Of a stretch of DNA of 64,000 nt, positions 43,723-53,319 are shown in pieces. Position 1 is the first letter of the stretch. Every line of letters starts with the position of its first letter. The stretch is taken from contig ONKX01000008.1 in NCBI GenBank assembly GCA_900318555.1, positions 44,919 through 108,918 on the forward strand. The letters run 5' to 3'. The stretch comes from an uncultured Prevotellaceae bacterium. GTDB lineage: Bacteria > Bacteroidota > Bacteroidia > Bacteroidales > Bacteroidaceae. Under the pieces are notes generated by a model. The model was not told where the DNA came from and did not search any database. It saw nothing but the letters and a program-made list of their open reading frames with translations. The translations under genes were made by a program, and so were the position numbers.

Positions 43723-44904
43723 TTATTCAGCTTTTAAAATTATATTTCCTAATATAACGGCATCGGTAACATTTACAGTGCCGTCGTTGTTTAAGTCAGC
43801 TTCAGATGTTTCTGGCGTAATGCCCAAAATCATATTGCCAATAACAACATAGTCGGTGACATTCACTTTACTGTCGTGATTGAGGTCACCTCTTGGATAG
43901 CTGGGCTCCTCACCTGTGATAACTTTCAGCACGTCGGGAGCTGAAGGACTAACCTTGATATAGGCCGTATTGGATGGGATATATTTCAGGTTGGTGGCCT
44001 TGACAAAAGCCAGCGAACCATCGCTTGCCGTGCCGAGCACGCGCATGGTGGCAGGGTCATAAACTTTCACATTGGTATGATTACCGGCATCGGGATAGCA
44101 GAAGTAAACACCAGTGAGCTTGTTTCCTGAGGCAGAGCCGCTGGCAGAGGCACCGACATTCAGCTTGTTGTTTTTAGTCTCCTGAGCAGCACTCTTGATG
44201 ATGACGGGGGTAGAGGCAGGAACACCACCGGTGATTTCCTTGATGTGAACCTTACCTGTTGCCTCATTAATGTTGTCGACATAATAGGCTTCCATTCCTT
44301 CTGAAAAGAAGGTGAATGGGAAAGCAGCATAGAATGTCTGATAGTAGCTGCCCCCTGCCGAAACGGTTGGCGCAAGGCCGAAGTAGTTGTCTCCAGTCGT
44401 TACGGGAATGACATCCCAATCGAGATATTCACTTTGTGTACTTATATTGACATTGGTTACAAACCTGCCTCTTTCCTTTGTCTCTTCGTCTGCCCAGGCG
44501 TAAATTATTTCGTCAGCCAGATACTTTGTGGCGACATTGTTGCTGGCATAACACCAGTACTTGTTGTCGCCCATGTCCTCAACTTGCACTGCGTATTGGA
44601 TAATCTCGTAGCTTCCCGTTCCCTGACTCTGAAAGTCGTATCCGTTAGGTCCTTTTATCTTTTTGAAATAGATGATGGAACCGGGGTCGGAGACAACGAT
44701 GTCCCAACTGCGCTGTGTGCACAAAGCACCTAAGTCGGCATCAGTCGTCTGATAGTTGATGCTTCCTCTATTGTCGAGCACACGAGCGTAGCGTCCCTGC
44801 TTGGAGCTCTTGACACGGTAGTAACCGTCGCCAGTGAGCTGGGCCTGGGCTGCCAGCGTACAAATCATTGTGAGTAAAAGGAGTTGTATTCTTTTCATAA
44901 GCAT
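43723..44904 (-). CDS. Secreted protein with C-terminal dockerin type I domain
   Basis: About 393 residues with a signal peptide (ending near LAAQAQ). The body (about 25-330) is all beta and begins LTGDGYYRVKSSKQGRYARV; I do not recognise it. The last about 65 residues hold two dockerin-type calcium loops, DLNHDSKVNVTDYVVIGNMI and DLNNDGTVNVTDAVILGNII. Such a domain normally docks onto a cohesin. The next gene in the transcript carries a cohesin-like N-terminal domain, so a direct interaction is a reasonable inference. There are two possible Met starts, 44904 and 44898. Confidence 0.85.
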   Translation of the reverse strand: MLMKRIQLLLLTMICTLAAQAQLTGDGYYRVKSSKQGRYARVLDNRGSINYQTTDADLGALCTQRSWDIVVSDPGSIIYFKKIKGPNGYDFQSQGTGSYEIIQYAVQVEDMGDNKYWCYASNNVATKYLADEIIYAWADEETKERGRFVTNVNISTQSEYLDWDVIPVTTGDNYFGLAPTVSAGGSYYQTFYAAFPFTFFSEGMEAYYVDNINEATGKVHIKEITGGVPASTPVIIKSAAQETKNNKLNVGASASGSASGNKLTGVYFCYPDAGNHTNVKVYDPATMRVLGTASDGSLAFVKATNLKYIPSNTAYIKVSPSAPDVLKVITGEEPSYPRGDLNHDSKVNVTDYVVIGNMILGITPETSEADLNNDGTVNVTDAVILGNIILKAE

Positions 44905-44924
44905 ACGTTATTTTGAAAAAGAAT

Positions 44925-44965
44925 CTGACTCCTACCATACCGCTTTGGGTATGGATAAGAGCCAG
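44925..44965 (-). terminator. Terminator after the OmpA-family gene
   Basis: The inner stem CCATACC/GGTATGG (loop GCTTTG) extends with further pairing (CTGACTC with GAGCCAG). On the minus strand it is followed by ATTCTTTTTC. It also lies about 20 bases upstream of the dockerin gene start, so it may attenuate read-through into that gene. Confidence 0.7.
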
Positions 44966-45001
44966 ACTCAATATTGGTTTAAACTATGAAAAACATGCTA
45001 A

Positions 45002-46159
45002 TTACTCTGCGATACAGATAGTCACACGGTTGAGGTCGTTCTCAGCGAACGGCTGTACACGTGAACCCTTAGAATCGAAGAAGATTCGATTTGCAGAGAT
45101 ATTGTAATCGTTCATCAGAGTCTTCACGACAACGTCAGCACGCTGCTTGGCGAGACGGTCGTTGATGCGGTTGTTACCAGTACCAGCGTCTGCATAACCC
45201 GTAACCTCAACCTTGGCTCTGGGGTTAGCGTTCAGATAGTCAGCGATGTCCTTGATCTTCTCAGCCTCGGTCTCTCTCACCTTGAAAGAGTTGATGGTGA
45301 AGAAGATATCACGACGCATCTTCTCGATAGGCTTCACCTCTACCTTAGCGGGAACCTCTACGACCTTCTCAACAACCTTCTCTACGTAGCGAATCTCGGG
45401 CTCTGGATCAGGAATGAACTTGGTGGTATAGGTCTTGCCGAGGTTGATCTTCACACCTGCGAGGGCGTTGAAGTACCAGTCCCAGTTGCCAGCCTTCTTT
45501 GAGTTGTACTTGTCAGAGAGGGTATTGGCATTACCTTCGATGTTGATGCTCACTTTGTCAGAAACGCGGAAGTCGAAGAGCAGGCCAGCCTTACCGAAAG
45601 GTCTTACCTTAGTGCCGTCCCAGAGGTAACGCATGTTCTGCTTGCCATCATACACCAAGTTGGAATTGCTGTTCTGATAAGCAATGATCTGATTCTCTAC
45701 AGTCTGTGCCTCGTCGTTCTTGAAACCGATGTTAGCACCACCGCCAATCAGTGCATACACATTGAGCAGACGGTTGGGGTTGTAGTTGCAAACAATGTTA
45801 GAGAGGTTGAACGTGAACTCCAGAGAGGGAGCTACATAGTTCCACTTCCACTTACCCTCATAGCTCTGTGCAGGAGTCATATCGGTATCATCGAGCTTGA
45901 TGACGCCCTTGCTCTGCCAAGCGTTTACTGCGAGACGCAGACCAACGACCTTTGTGAAGTTGTAACCTACGCCAATCTGTGCAGTAGGAGACAACAGATC
46001 GCCGAACTTGCCCTCACCCAAGGTGTACTGTCCACCGCCCTGCAGGGTAATATACCAATGGGGCTGGAACACATATTCTGTGGTGCCTTTCTGCTCGGCC
46101 TGGGCAGATGCTGAAAGCACGCCCAGGAAAAGCAGAAGTGACATTATTGTTTTCTTCAT
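45002..46159 (-). CDS. OmpA family outer-membrane protein
   Basis: A 385-residue two-domain protein. After a signal peptide (about 1-19, ending SASAQAEQ) it has an N-terminal OMP barrel (about 25-250, HWYITLQGGGQYTLGEGKF, IGVGYNFTKVVGLRLAVNAW, IGGGANIGF, KAGLLFDFRVSDKVSINIEG), a linker with VEKVVEKVVEVPAKVEV, then the OmpA C-domain (FTINSFKVRETEAEKIKDIA, YADAGTGNNRINDRLAKQRADVV) that binds peptidoglycan. It follows a coiled-coil lipoprotein gene by 31 bases and ends at the terminator at 44925. Confidence 0.92.
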   Translation of the reverse strand: MKKTIMSLLLFLGVLSASAQAEQKGTTEYVFQPHWYITLQGGGQYTLGEGKFGDLLSPTAQIGVGYNFTKVVGLRLAVNAWQSKGVIKLDDTDMTPAQSYEGKWKWNYVAPSLEFTFNLSNIVCNYNPNRLLNVYALIGGGANIGFKNDEAQTVENQIIAYQNSNSNLVYDGKQNMRYLWDGTKVRPFGKAGLLFDFRVSDKVSINIEGNANTLSDKYNSKKAGNWDWYFNALAGVKINLGKTYTTKFIPDPEPEIRYVEKVVEKVVEVPAKVEVKPIEKMRRDIFFTINSFKVRETEAEKIKDIADYLNANPRAKVEVTGYADAGTGNNRINDRLAKQRADVVVKTLMNDYNISANRIFFDSKGSRVQPFAENDLNRVTICIAE

Positions 46160-46190
46160 GTTCTTAATCCTTTAAAATGTTTACTTTAAA

Positions 46191-48659
46191 TTAGAACTGT
46201 ACGTAGAAACGCTTGTTAACAATCTTACCGTGATAGTCAACGGCGTTGTAGCTGATCTCGTAGATGTAACCAGACTGACCGTTAATCGTGCAGGTCTTCT
46301 CAGAGTCAATTACCTTAGCCATGTTCTCACCGTTAGCACTCTTACCGAGGCTTGCAGCAGCCTCTGAACCGTCAGCATTGAAGACGTCAGATACAACGAT
46401 GTACTTCTTGTAAGCAGGAGCAACCAGCTCAAGGGTGTAAGAGGTAGGAATGAGTGTCAGTGAAGAACCGCTCACCTTGGTAGGATTGCTCTTAGAACGT
46501 GACAGCAGACTAATCTTATCACCGCTCTTAGCAACCAGAACAGGCTGCAGAGCCTTGTTAGGAGCCTTGCTGAAGATGCTGTTCAACTTGTTGTAAGCCT
46601 TTGTGATAAGACCATTCACCTCAGACTTGACATCGTTGAAAGCATTTTGGATGGTAGCGTTAAGATCACCAATAGCAATAACATCGTTCAGCAGATCAGC
46701 CAGCGGGCTGGTAGAGCCATAACGGGCGTTAATCTGGTCGGCAACATACTTGATAGTATTGTACAAGTTAACATCCTCGATCTTAAGGGATACACTTTCA
46801 ACCAAGTTCCAATTCACAGTCTGCCATTGACCAAGGTCAAGGTTGTATACCCAAGGATCTGTCTCGTCCTTCATGTAGTACCTATAATGACCGTCAGTTA
46901 CCAGGATGTAAAGATCATTACCATCTGCGTCTTTCAAAGTTCCCTGAATGGTGACTGTTACATTCGGATTGGTAGGATCGATGACAATGTCCTTGATGAT
47001 GATATTAGGATCATACTTCGAGAAGTCAGGCAAGTTAAGATTGAGCTTGTCGCTAATCTTATCCAAAAGTTTATCAGCTATTTCCTGAAGCTTAGCCTCA
47101 CCGGGCAGGTTGACATTCATATCCTTCAGGAATGCATAAGAGAAGGGCTTGATAGCGGCAGCAGCCAGACCATACTGAGAGTAAACGCTATAGCTCTTCT
47201 GACCAACAGCGTCAGTACGAGCAGGAGCGGTCCAAGTAGCCTTGGCAGCGTAAGCGGGCATTACGTCCTTCATGCTTGACATCAGGGCAGCACCGAAGCT
47301 CAGCACGCTGCTCTTGGTCTTCTCCTTCAGCATATCCTTAGCCTGTGATTCAAGTTGCTTGAAGTCAAGACGAATCTTAGCTTTCTCAATATCGGTCAGA
47401 GTAGCCTCTGCCTCATAGAAACCGTTATAAGCACGAGTGTAACCGAAGCTCAGCTCTTTCTCAGAAACAGCCAGAGGCTCGAGCTCAACACCAGCAGCCT
47501 CGCCCGTAGAGCTCTCCAGAGCCAGAACCTTACCAGTGAAGTCAACCTCAGCGGGGTTCACGGTCACGTACAGTTTACCAGCGTTACCCTTGGTGTCACC
47601 ATTCTTGGTGCTAACGAACTCGCCAGAAATATTCACCTTGTCGGAGAAAGAACCAATTACCTCCATGTTACGTGCGGTCCAGAACTCAGAAGCGTCAACA
47701 TAATCGGCACTAGAGTTCTTTGCGGGGAATTCTACAGAAGAAGATACCTCACCATAGTAAGCAGCGAGAATCTGTGAACGAACGTCCAGAGGAGTGTTGA
47801 AGTAACCGATGACGGGGCTCTCGGTACCCTGCAGAATGATGCCGGTAACCATCTTGTCGAGCAGGTCGTCAATACGATCGTTCAACTTCTTGATCTCTTC
47901 CTTGAGCTCATCCTTGGTTACAAATGTCTTGACGAGCTTCTCCAGTTCGCTGATGCGAGTCTCGTGGTCGTTCAGACGGCCGGCATTCTCCATAGCGAGC
48001 AGCAGAGCCTGCTGAGCCAGATAGAGAGCGTCGTTGGCAGTCTCCTGAGCCTTGGCAATCTTCTTTTTGCAATCGGGATCGCAACCGCCACCACTGATAT
48101 AGATGGTGTCCGTGTTAATCTCCAGCCACTTCAGGATAGAGTCAACCTTGTAGTTCAGGTTATAAATGGTGGTATCCCAACCATAGATGGCATTAGCGAT
48201 ACTATCGATACGATTCTCAATATAAATCTGCCATGCATTCAGGGTGTTCAAAATCTTCAGCTGATCCTCAATCTCGCTGAACTTAATCTTAATCCACTCA
48301 TCATCGTAAGGATTGGTGATGTAGATAGTGGTGGTGTCACCACCGCCGCCTTCACATGTGCAAGACTTGATGTTCTTGATAGCTTCCTCAAGGTCAGCAA
48401 TTCTCTTCAGAGCCTTTTCAAACTCCTCCTGAGAAGCGTACTTTGAAGGATCGCAGGTGCAGCTCTTAATGTTGCTGAGTCGCTTTTCCAATTCTGCGAT
48501 CTGATTCTGAATAGCATCAGTAATGGTGATCTGCTTGTTAATACGAGCCTTCAGATCATCGTAAGAATCCTCATCGTAGTCTTTACAAGCTACGAAACTG
48601 CTCATGCTAAACACTGCCAGTGCAAACATGAGGAATCCAGTAATAATTTTCTTGTTCAT
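46191..48659 (-). CDS. Large coiled-coil surface lipoprotein with CxC motifs
   Basis: 822 residues beginning MNKKIITGFLMFALAVFSMSSFVACK, a lipoprotein signal with lipobox FVAC. The first half (about 25-270) is mainly helical coiled coil, with a duplicated unit in which NIKSCTC occurs twice about 45 residues apart, and later GGGCDPDCKKK. The second half (about 280-822) is mixed, with an Ig-like or beta-sandwich run (YFNTPLDVRSQIL, GKLYVTVNPAEVDFTGK) and a C-terminal beta region (GYIYEISYNAVDYHGKIVNKRFYVQF). I do not recognise a family. The paired cysteines could form disulfides in the periplasm or outside. The longer frame to 48686 is rejected because it would precede the signal peptide. Confidence 0.82.
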   Translation of the reverse strand: MNKKIITGFLMFALAVFSMSSFVACKDYDEDSYDDLKARINKQITITDAIQNQIAELEKRLSNIKSCTCDPSKYASQEEFEKALKRIADLEEAIKNIKSCTCEGGGGDTTTIYITNPYDDEWIKIKFSEIEDQLKILNTLNAWQIYIENRIDSIANAIYGWDTTIYNLNYKVDSILKWLEINTDTIYISGGGCDPDCKKKIAKAQETANDALYLAQQALLLAMENAGRLNDHETRISELEKLVKTFVTKDELKEEIKKLNDRIDDLLDKMVTGIILQGTESPVIGYFNTPLDVRSQILAAYYGEVSSSVEFPAKNSSADYVDASEFWTARNMEVIGSFSDKVNISGEFVSTKNGDTKGNAGKLYVTVNPAEVDFTGKVLALESSTGEAAGVELEPLAVSEKELSFGYTRAYNGFYEAEATLTDIEKAKIRLDFKQLESQAKDMLKEKTKSSVLSFGAALMSSMKDVMPAYAAKATWTAPARTDAVGQKSYSVYSQYGLAAAAIKPFSYAFLKDMNVNLPGEAKLQEIADKLLDKISDKLNLNLPDFSKYDPNIIIKDIVIDPTNPNVTVTIQGTLKDADGNDLYILVTDGHYRYYMKDETDPWVYNLDLGQWQTVNWNLVESVSLKIEDVNLYNTIKYVADQINARYGSTSPLADLLNDVIAIGDLNATIQNAFNDVKSEVNGLITKAYNKLNSIFSKAPNKALQPVLVAKSGDKISLLSRSKSNPTKVSGSSLTLIPTSYTLELVAPAYKKYIVVSDVFNADGSEAAASLGKSANGENMAKVIDSEKTCTINGQSGYIYEISYNAVDYHGKIVNKRFYVQF

Positions 48660-48783
48660 AAATAAATTAATATTACAATTAAACATTTTGTTATAATTTT
48701 CCCTATGTATATATATGAATAATGTGCAGGCGATGCGCCCACGAATCCCTTTGCTTTCGTCTCACTTTTTCTCAAATTCGCTG

Positions 48784-48791
48784 CAAATTTA
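48784..48791 (-). promoter_or_regulatory. Promoter -7 box for the lipoprotein-OmpA operon
   Basis: TAAATTTG on the minus strand, about 125 bases before the start at 48659, leaving a long leader. Confidence 0.55.
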
Positions 48792-48875
48792 AGTTTTTTT
48801 TTCATATCTTCCAAAAAAATAGCTACTTTTTTTGCAGAAAATGCTTTTTTTTTGTGTTATCTCAGTCTTTTTTAG

Positions 48876-48883
48876 TAACTTTG
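48876..48883 (+). promoter_or_regulatory. Promoter -7 box for the GH2 gene
   Basis: TAACTTTG, matching TAnnTTTG, 35 bases before the ATG at 48919. Confidence 0.65.
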
Positions 48884-48918
48884 CGTTCGAAAATGAATAA
48901 AAAAAGAACACAAAGAAC

Positions 48919-51333
48919 ATGAAACGACTATTTGCAGTACTATTGGCAGTGACGTTCTTATTCTGTGCTAATGGCCGCGAACGCATCAATTTTGACAAAG
49001 GATGGCGTTTTACGTTAGGCGATAACATGAACATGGCTGATGTGGAGTATAATGATAGCAAGTGGCGCCTGTTGGATCTGCCTCACGACTGGGCCATCGA
49101 GGGTGGTTTCAGTGCCCAGAACAAGTCGGGAGCCGGTGGCGGTGCTCTGCCTGGCGGTGTGGGCTGGTACAGAAAACATTTCCGCGTGCAGGATGTCTGT
49201 AAGTATTTCCTCGAGTTTGACGGTGTCTATATGAATGCCCTCGTCTTCGTCAATGGCGAGATGGTTGACTACCGTCCCTACGGCTATAGCTCGTTCACCA
49301 TCGATATCACTCGCTACCTGCGCTGTACGGATAATGTGATTGCCGTACGTGTGGACAATAGCGACCAGCCCAATTCGCGCTGGTATTCCGGTTGTGGCAT
49401 CTATCGCCACGTATGGCTTACGAAGACCGAATATGTTCATGTAAGACAATGGGGTGTACATGTAGAGACCAATGCGAAGTCGGGACAGGTGAAGGTCTCG
49501 ACGATTGTGGCAGGCAAGAACTATAACGTACAGCACGTCGTGACCGATGCTGCCGGCAATGAGGTGGCAAGGGGAAGCGGCGAGAGGGCAGTGATGCATG
49601 TCAATCCCTCTACCTTGAAACGTTGGTCGCCGGAGTCTCCATATATTTATAAGGTTCGCACGCGCGTATTTAGTAAAGGTAATATGGTTGACGAGGTAGT
49701 CACCACGACGGCGTTCCGCGATTTCCGTTTCGATGCGAAGACCGGTTTTTGGCTCAATGGCAAGAATATGAAGTTGAATGGTGTCTGCGAGCACCACGAC
49801 CTGGGTTGTCTGGGTGCTGCCGTACATGAGGACGCCTTGCACCGCAAACTGCTGAAGCTCAAGGCAATGGGTGTCAATGCCATCCGCTCGAGTCATAACC
49901 CTCCGGCTCCCGAACTGCTGAATATGTGTGACACGATGGGTTTCATCGTGATGGACGAGTCGTTTGATATGTGGCGTCGCCGTAAGACACAGAACGACTA
50001 TGCCCGTTTCTTCGACAAATGGCATGAGCGCGACCTGTCCGATATGGTGTTGCGTGATAGGAATCATCCCTGTATCCTGATGTGGTCGATAGGCAACGAG
50101 GTGCTGGAACAGTGGAGCAGTGCCGATGCCGACACGTTGACGCTGGAACAGGCGAACCTCATCCTGAATGCCGGTCACGATGCCTCGACACTGGCTAAAG
50201 ACGGTGAGAAGAGCGTCAATACGCTGCTGGCCGAACATCTGGCAGACATCATTCGCCGTTATGACACCACGCGACCCATTACTGCCGGCTGTAACGAGCC
50301 GTCGCCGGGTAACCATCTGTTTAAGGGCAAGGCGCTGGACATTATCGGCTATAACTATCACCACGAATGGATCAAGGATGTGCCGCAGAACTTCCCCGGC
50401 CGACCGTTTATCTTGACGGAATCGGTGTCGGCACTACAGACTAATGGTTACTATCGTATGCCGTCGGACGAGGTCATCATAGCCCCGAAAGACTGGCGCG
50501 AGACGTATAACGATTCCAGCTTTATGTGTTCGGCCTACGACAATATGCATGCCCCTTGGAGTTCGACACACGAAGAGACGTGGGATGTGGTAAAGCATAC
50601 ACCGTATGTCGGCGGACAGTTTATCTGGACGGGTTTCGACTATATCGGTGAGCCGACGCCTTACGGTTTCCCTGCCCGCAGCAGCTATTTTGGTATCATC
50701 GACCTGGCAGGACAGCCGAAGGATGTCTATTATATGTACCAGAGCGAATGGACCAACAAACCTGTGCTCTATCTGTTCCCGCACTGGAACTGGCAGAAGG
50801 GACAGGAAGTTGACCTGTGGTGCTACTATAATCATGCCGACGAGGTAGAGCTCTTTGTCAACGGCAAGAGTAAGGGTGTTCGTCGCAAGACGCAGAGAAC
50901 AGGGAAACCGATAAAGGGTGCCGCCCTGAATACGCCTTACCATGTGGGTTGGCGTGTGAAGTTCGAACCTGGTGAGGTGATGGTCATTGCCCGTAAGAAC
51001 GGACAGCCCACGCTCAATCAGGTTATCCGTACTGCCGGCGCTCCCCATCATATCCGGCTCGACATCGACTATAAGGGCAAGGAACTAACCTTCGTGCAAG
51101 CAACTGTTGTTGATAAGGATGGCAACCGCTGTCCGACGGCCGAGAACCAGTTGCGCTTCACAACCACCAAGGGGAAGGTCATTGCCACCGATAATGGCTG
51201 CCAGACGTCGATGGAACGTTTCACCAGTCCGAATCGCAAGGCTTTCTTCGGTCGTTGTATCGCTGTCGTGAAGGGACACGGAGAACTGACAGTCAGTGCC
51301 GATGGTCTGGCACCAAACAAAATCAGGTTCTAA
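48919..51333 (+). CDS. Glycoside hydrolase family 2 (beta-galactosidase type)
   Basis: An 804-residue secreted or periplasmic enzyme with a signal peptide (to about 19, ending FCANG). A jelly-roll domain (about 25-180, DLPHDWAIEGGFS, GGVGWYRKHF, SNQPNSRWY-like SDQPNSRWYSGCGIYR) is followed by an Ig-like domain, then the TIM barrel with GVCEHHDLGCLGAA, SSHNPPAPE, MDESFDMW, the acid/base Glu in LMWSIGNEVLEQW (about residue 392) and the nucleophile in FILTESVSAL (about residue 501). C-terminal Ig-like domains follow, one a DUF4982-like domain (WNWQKGQEVDLWCYYNHADEVELFVNGKS). Substrates could be galactosides or glucuronides. Confidence 0.92.
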   Translation: MKRLFAVLLAVTFLFCANGRERINFDKGWRFTLGDNMNMADVEYNDSKWRLLDLPHDWAIEGGFSAQNKSGAGGGALPGGVGWYRKHFRVQDVCKYFLEFDGVYMNALVFVNGEMVDYRPYGYSSFTIDITRYLRCTDNVIAVRVDNSDQPNSRWYSGCGIYRHVWLTKTEYVHVRQWGVHVETNAKSGQVKVSTIVAGKNYNVQHVVTDAAGNEVARGSGERAVMHVNPSTLKRWSPESPYIYKVRTRVFSKGNMVDEVVTTTAFRDFRFDAKTGFWLNGKNMKLNGVCEHHDLGCLGAAVHEDALHRKLLKLKAMGVNAIRSSHNPPAPELLNMCDTMGFIVMDESFDMWRRRKTQNDYARFFDKWHERDLSDMVLRDRNHPCILMWSIGNEVLEQWSSADADTLTLEQANLILNAGHDASTLAKDGEKSVNTLLAEHLADIIRRYDTTRPITAGCNEPSPGNHLFKGKALDIIGYNYHHEWIKDVPQNFPGRPFILTESVSALQTNGYYRMPSDEVIIAPKDWRETYNDSSFMCSAYDNMHAPWSSTHEETWDVVKHTPYVGGQFIWTGFDYIGEPTPYGFPARSSYFGIIDLAGQPKDVYYMYQSEWTNKPVLYLFPHWNWQKGQEVDLWCYYNHADEVELFVNGKSKGVRRKTQRTGKPIKGAALNTPYHVGWRVKFEPGEVMVIARKNGQPTLNQVIRTAGAPHHIRLDIDYKGKELTFVQATVVDKDGNRCPTAENQLRFTTTKGKVIATDNGCQTSMERFTSPNRKAFFGRCIAVVKGHGELTVSADGLAPNKIRF

Positions 51334-51337
51334 AATC

Positions 51338-51376
51338 TGAAACTTGAATCATGAAACATGAAACATTAAACATTAT
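51338..51376. repeat. Heptanucleotide array (TGAAACA type)
   Basis: Units TGAAACT, TGAATCA, TGAAACA, TGAAACA, TTAAACA, TTATATA between the GH2 stop and the metY start. The 7-nt period is kept although the units drift. Confidence 0.75.
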
Positions 51377-51385
51377 ATATTAATT

Positions 51386-52672
51386 ATGGAAAAGAAAAAC
51401 TGGAAACCCGCTACGCTCTGCGTGCAGGCTGGCTGGGAACCCAAAAACGGAGAGTCGCGCGTGCTCCCCATCTATCAGAGTACAACATTTAAGTATGACA
51501 ATACCGAAGAGATGGCCGATCTCTTCGATTTGAAGAAGGAGGGCTATTTCTATACCCGTTTGGCCAATCCGACAAATGACGCGGTGGCCCGTAAGATTGC
51601 TGCTCTGGAGGGTGGAGTAGGGGCTATGCTGACGTCATCCGGACAGGCTGCGAACTTCTATGCGCTCTTTAATATCTGCGAGGCAGGTGATCATTTCGTC
51701 ACCTCGAACGAAATTTACGGTGGAACATACAACCTTTTCGGTGTGACGCTGAAAAAGCTCGGTATCGAGTGTACGTTCATCTCGCAGGAGGCCAGCGAGG
51801 AGGAAATCGACAAAGCCTTCCGTCCGAATACGAAGGCACTGTTCGGTGAGACCATCTCGAATCCGGGATGTAAGATTCTCGATATCGAGAAGTTTGCCCG
51901 TATTGCCCATAAGCACGGCGTTCCTTTGATTGTCGATAACACCTTCCCCACACCTATCAACTGCCGTCCTTTCGAATGGGGTGCGGATATCGTGACGCAT
52001 TCTACGACGAAATATATGGACGGTCACGCCACACAGGTGGGCGGATGTGTCGTCGATAGTGGTAACTTTGATTGGGATGCCCATGCTGACAAGTTCCCGG
52101 GACTCTGCACCCCCGATGAGTCGTATCACGGACTGACCTATACGAAGGCTTTCGGAAAGATGGCCTATATGACCAAGCTTGTGGCACAGTTGATGCGAGA
52201 CTTGGGCAGTATCCCCGCGCCACAGAATGCTTTCCTGCTGAATCTCGGACTGGAGACGCTCCATCTGCGCATCAAGCGGCACTGTGAGAATGCCCAGCGT
52301 GTTGCGGAGTTCCTGGCTCAGGACGACCGCGTGGCTTGGGTACATTATAGCGGACTGAAGGACGACGAGTGTCACGCATTGGCTGAGAAATATCTGCCGA
52401 ACGGCTCGTGCGGCGTGATTGCTTTCGGACTGAAGGGAACGCGCGAGACAGCGGTGCAGTTTATGGATTCCCTCAAGCTCATTGCCATCGTCACTCATGT
52501 GGCTGATGCCCGTACTTGTGTGCTTCATCCCGCCTCGCACACCCACCGTCAGCTCTCTGATGAACAGCTGCGTGAGGCTGGTGTGGCCCCCGACCTTATT
52601 CGTCTGTCGGTAGGTATTGAGGATTGTGACGACATCCTGGTAGATATCCGTCAAGCCCTTGACAAAATATAA
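51386..52672 (+). CDS. metY: O-acetylhomoserine sulfhydrylase / O-acetylhomoserine aminocarboxypropyltransferase
   Basis: A 428-residue PLP enzyme of the Cys/Met metabolism group that makes homocysteine from O-acetylhomoserine and sulfide. It has the N-terminal TLCVQAGWEP, the cofactor-contact YTRLANPTNDAVARKIAALEGG, and the catalytic lysine in THSTTKYMDGH (about residue 210). The length over 420 and the HPASHTHRQLSDEQL near the C-terminus are typical of MetY rather than the shorter cystathionine enzymes. Methionine gamma-lyase is a less likely alternative. Confidence 0.9.
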   Translation: MEKKNWKPATLCVQAGWEPKNGESRVLPIYQSTTFKYDNTEEMADLFDLKKEGYFYTRLANPTNDAVARKIAALEGGVGAMLTSSGQAANFYALFNICEAGDHFVTSNEIYGGTYNLFGVTLKKLGIECTFISQEASEEEIDKAFRPNTKALFGETISNPGCKILDIEKFARIAHKHGVPLIVDNTFPTPINCRPFEWGADIVTHSTTKYMDGHATQVGGCVVDSGNFDWDAHADKFPGLCTPDESYHGLTYTKAFGKMAYMTKLVAQLMRDLGSIPAPQNAFLLNLGLETLHLRIKRHCENAQRVAEFLAQDDRVAWVHYSGLKDDECHALAEKYLPNGSCGVIAFGLKGTRETAVQFMDSLKLIAIVTHVADARTCVLHPASHTHRQLSDEQLREAGVAPDLIRLSVGIEDCDDILVDIRQALDKI

Positions 52673-52695
52673 TCCCTACTTTGTCTATCACTCCT

Positions 52696-53319
52696 ATGCA
52701 CATCGCAATCGCAGGAAATATCGGAAGCGGCAAATCGACACTCACGCAGATGCTCGCCAAGCACTACGGGTGGGAGCCGCGTTACGAGTCGGTGGATAAC
52801 AATCCTTATCTGGAGGACTACTATCGTGACATCCACCGTTGGTCGTTCAATCTGGAGGTGTACTTCCTGAAGGAACGTTTCCGAGACCTGCTGGCTATTG
52901 CCGAGTCACAGCACAGCATCATTCAGGACCGCACGATCTATGAGGGCGTCTATGTGTTTATGCAGAACAACAAGGCGATGGGTAACCTCTCCGACCGCGA
53001 CTATGAGACCTATATGGAACTCTTCGAGCAGATGATGTCGATGGTGCGCGTTCCTGACCTGATGATCTATCTACGGGCTTCCGTTCCCCATCTGGTGGCA
53101 AATATCCAGAAGCGCGGAAGGGAATACGAACAGACCATCCAGCTGGATTATCTGCAGAACCTCAACGAGCGGTACGACGACTTTATCTATCACAAATATC
53201 CCGGACAGGTGATGACCGTCAACAAGGACGACCTCGACTTCCTGCATAATCCCAAGGATTTCGCGCAGATTGTCGATAGGATTGATCGCACGCTCTTCGG
53301 ACTATTCCCAAACCTCTAA
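52696..53319 (+). CDS. Deoxynucleoside kinase (first of tandem pair)
   Basis: A 207-residue kinase of the dCK/dGK group that phosphorylates deoxynucleosides. It begins MHIAIAGNIGSGKSTLTQML (P-loop), and has YESVDNNPYLEDYY, IIQDRTIYEGVYVF (DR motif) and the lid KRGREYEQTI. It starts at ATG 52696; the extra five residues from a TTG are not needed. In Lactobacillus a similar tandem pair encodes deoxyadenosine and deoxyguanosine kinases, so these two may divide substrates in the same way (inference). Confidence 0.9.
   Translation: MHIAIAGNIGSGKSTLTQMLAKHYGWEPRYESVDNNPYLEDYYRDIHRWSFNLEVYFLKERFRDLLAIAESQHSIIQDRTIYEGVYVFMQNNKAMGNLSDRDYETYMELFEQMMSMVRVPDLMIYLRASVPHLVANIQKRGREYEQTIQLDYLQNLNERYDDFIYHKYPGQVMTVNKDDLDFLHNPKDFAQIVDRIDRTLFGLFPNL

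Noticed and set aside
49015-50364. Minus-strand frame of 449 codons across the GH2 gene
   Set aside because: Antisense shadow. The GH2 catalytic residues on the plus strand leave no doubt about the coding strand.
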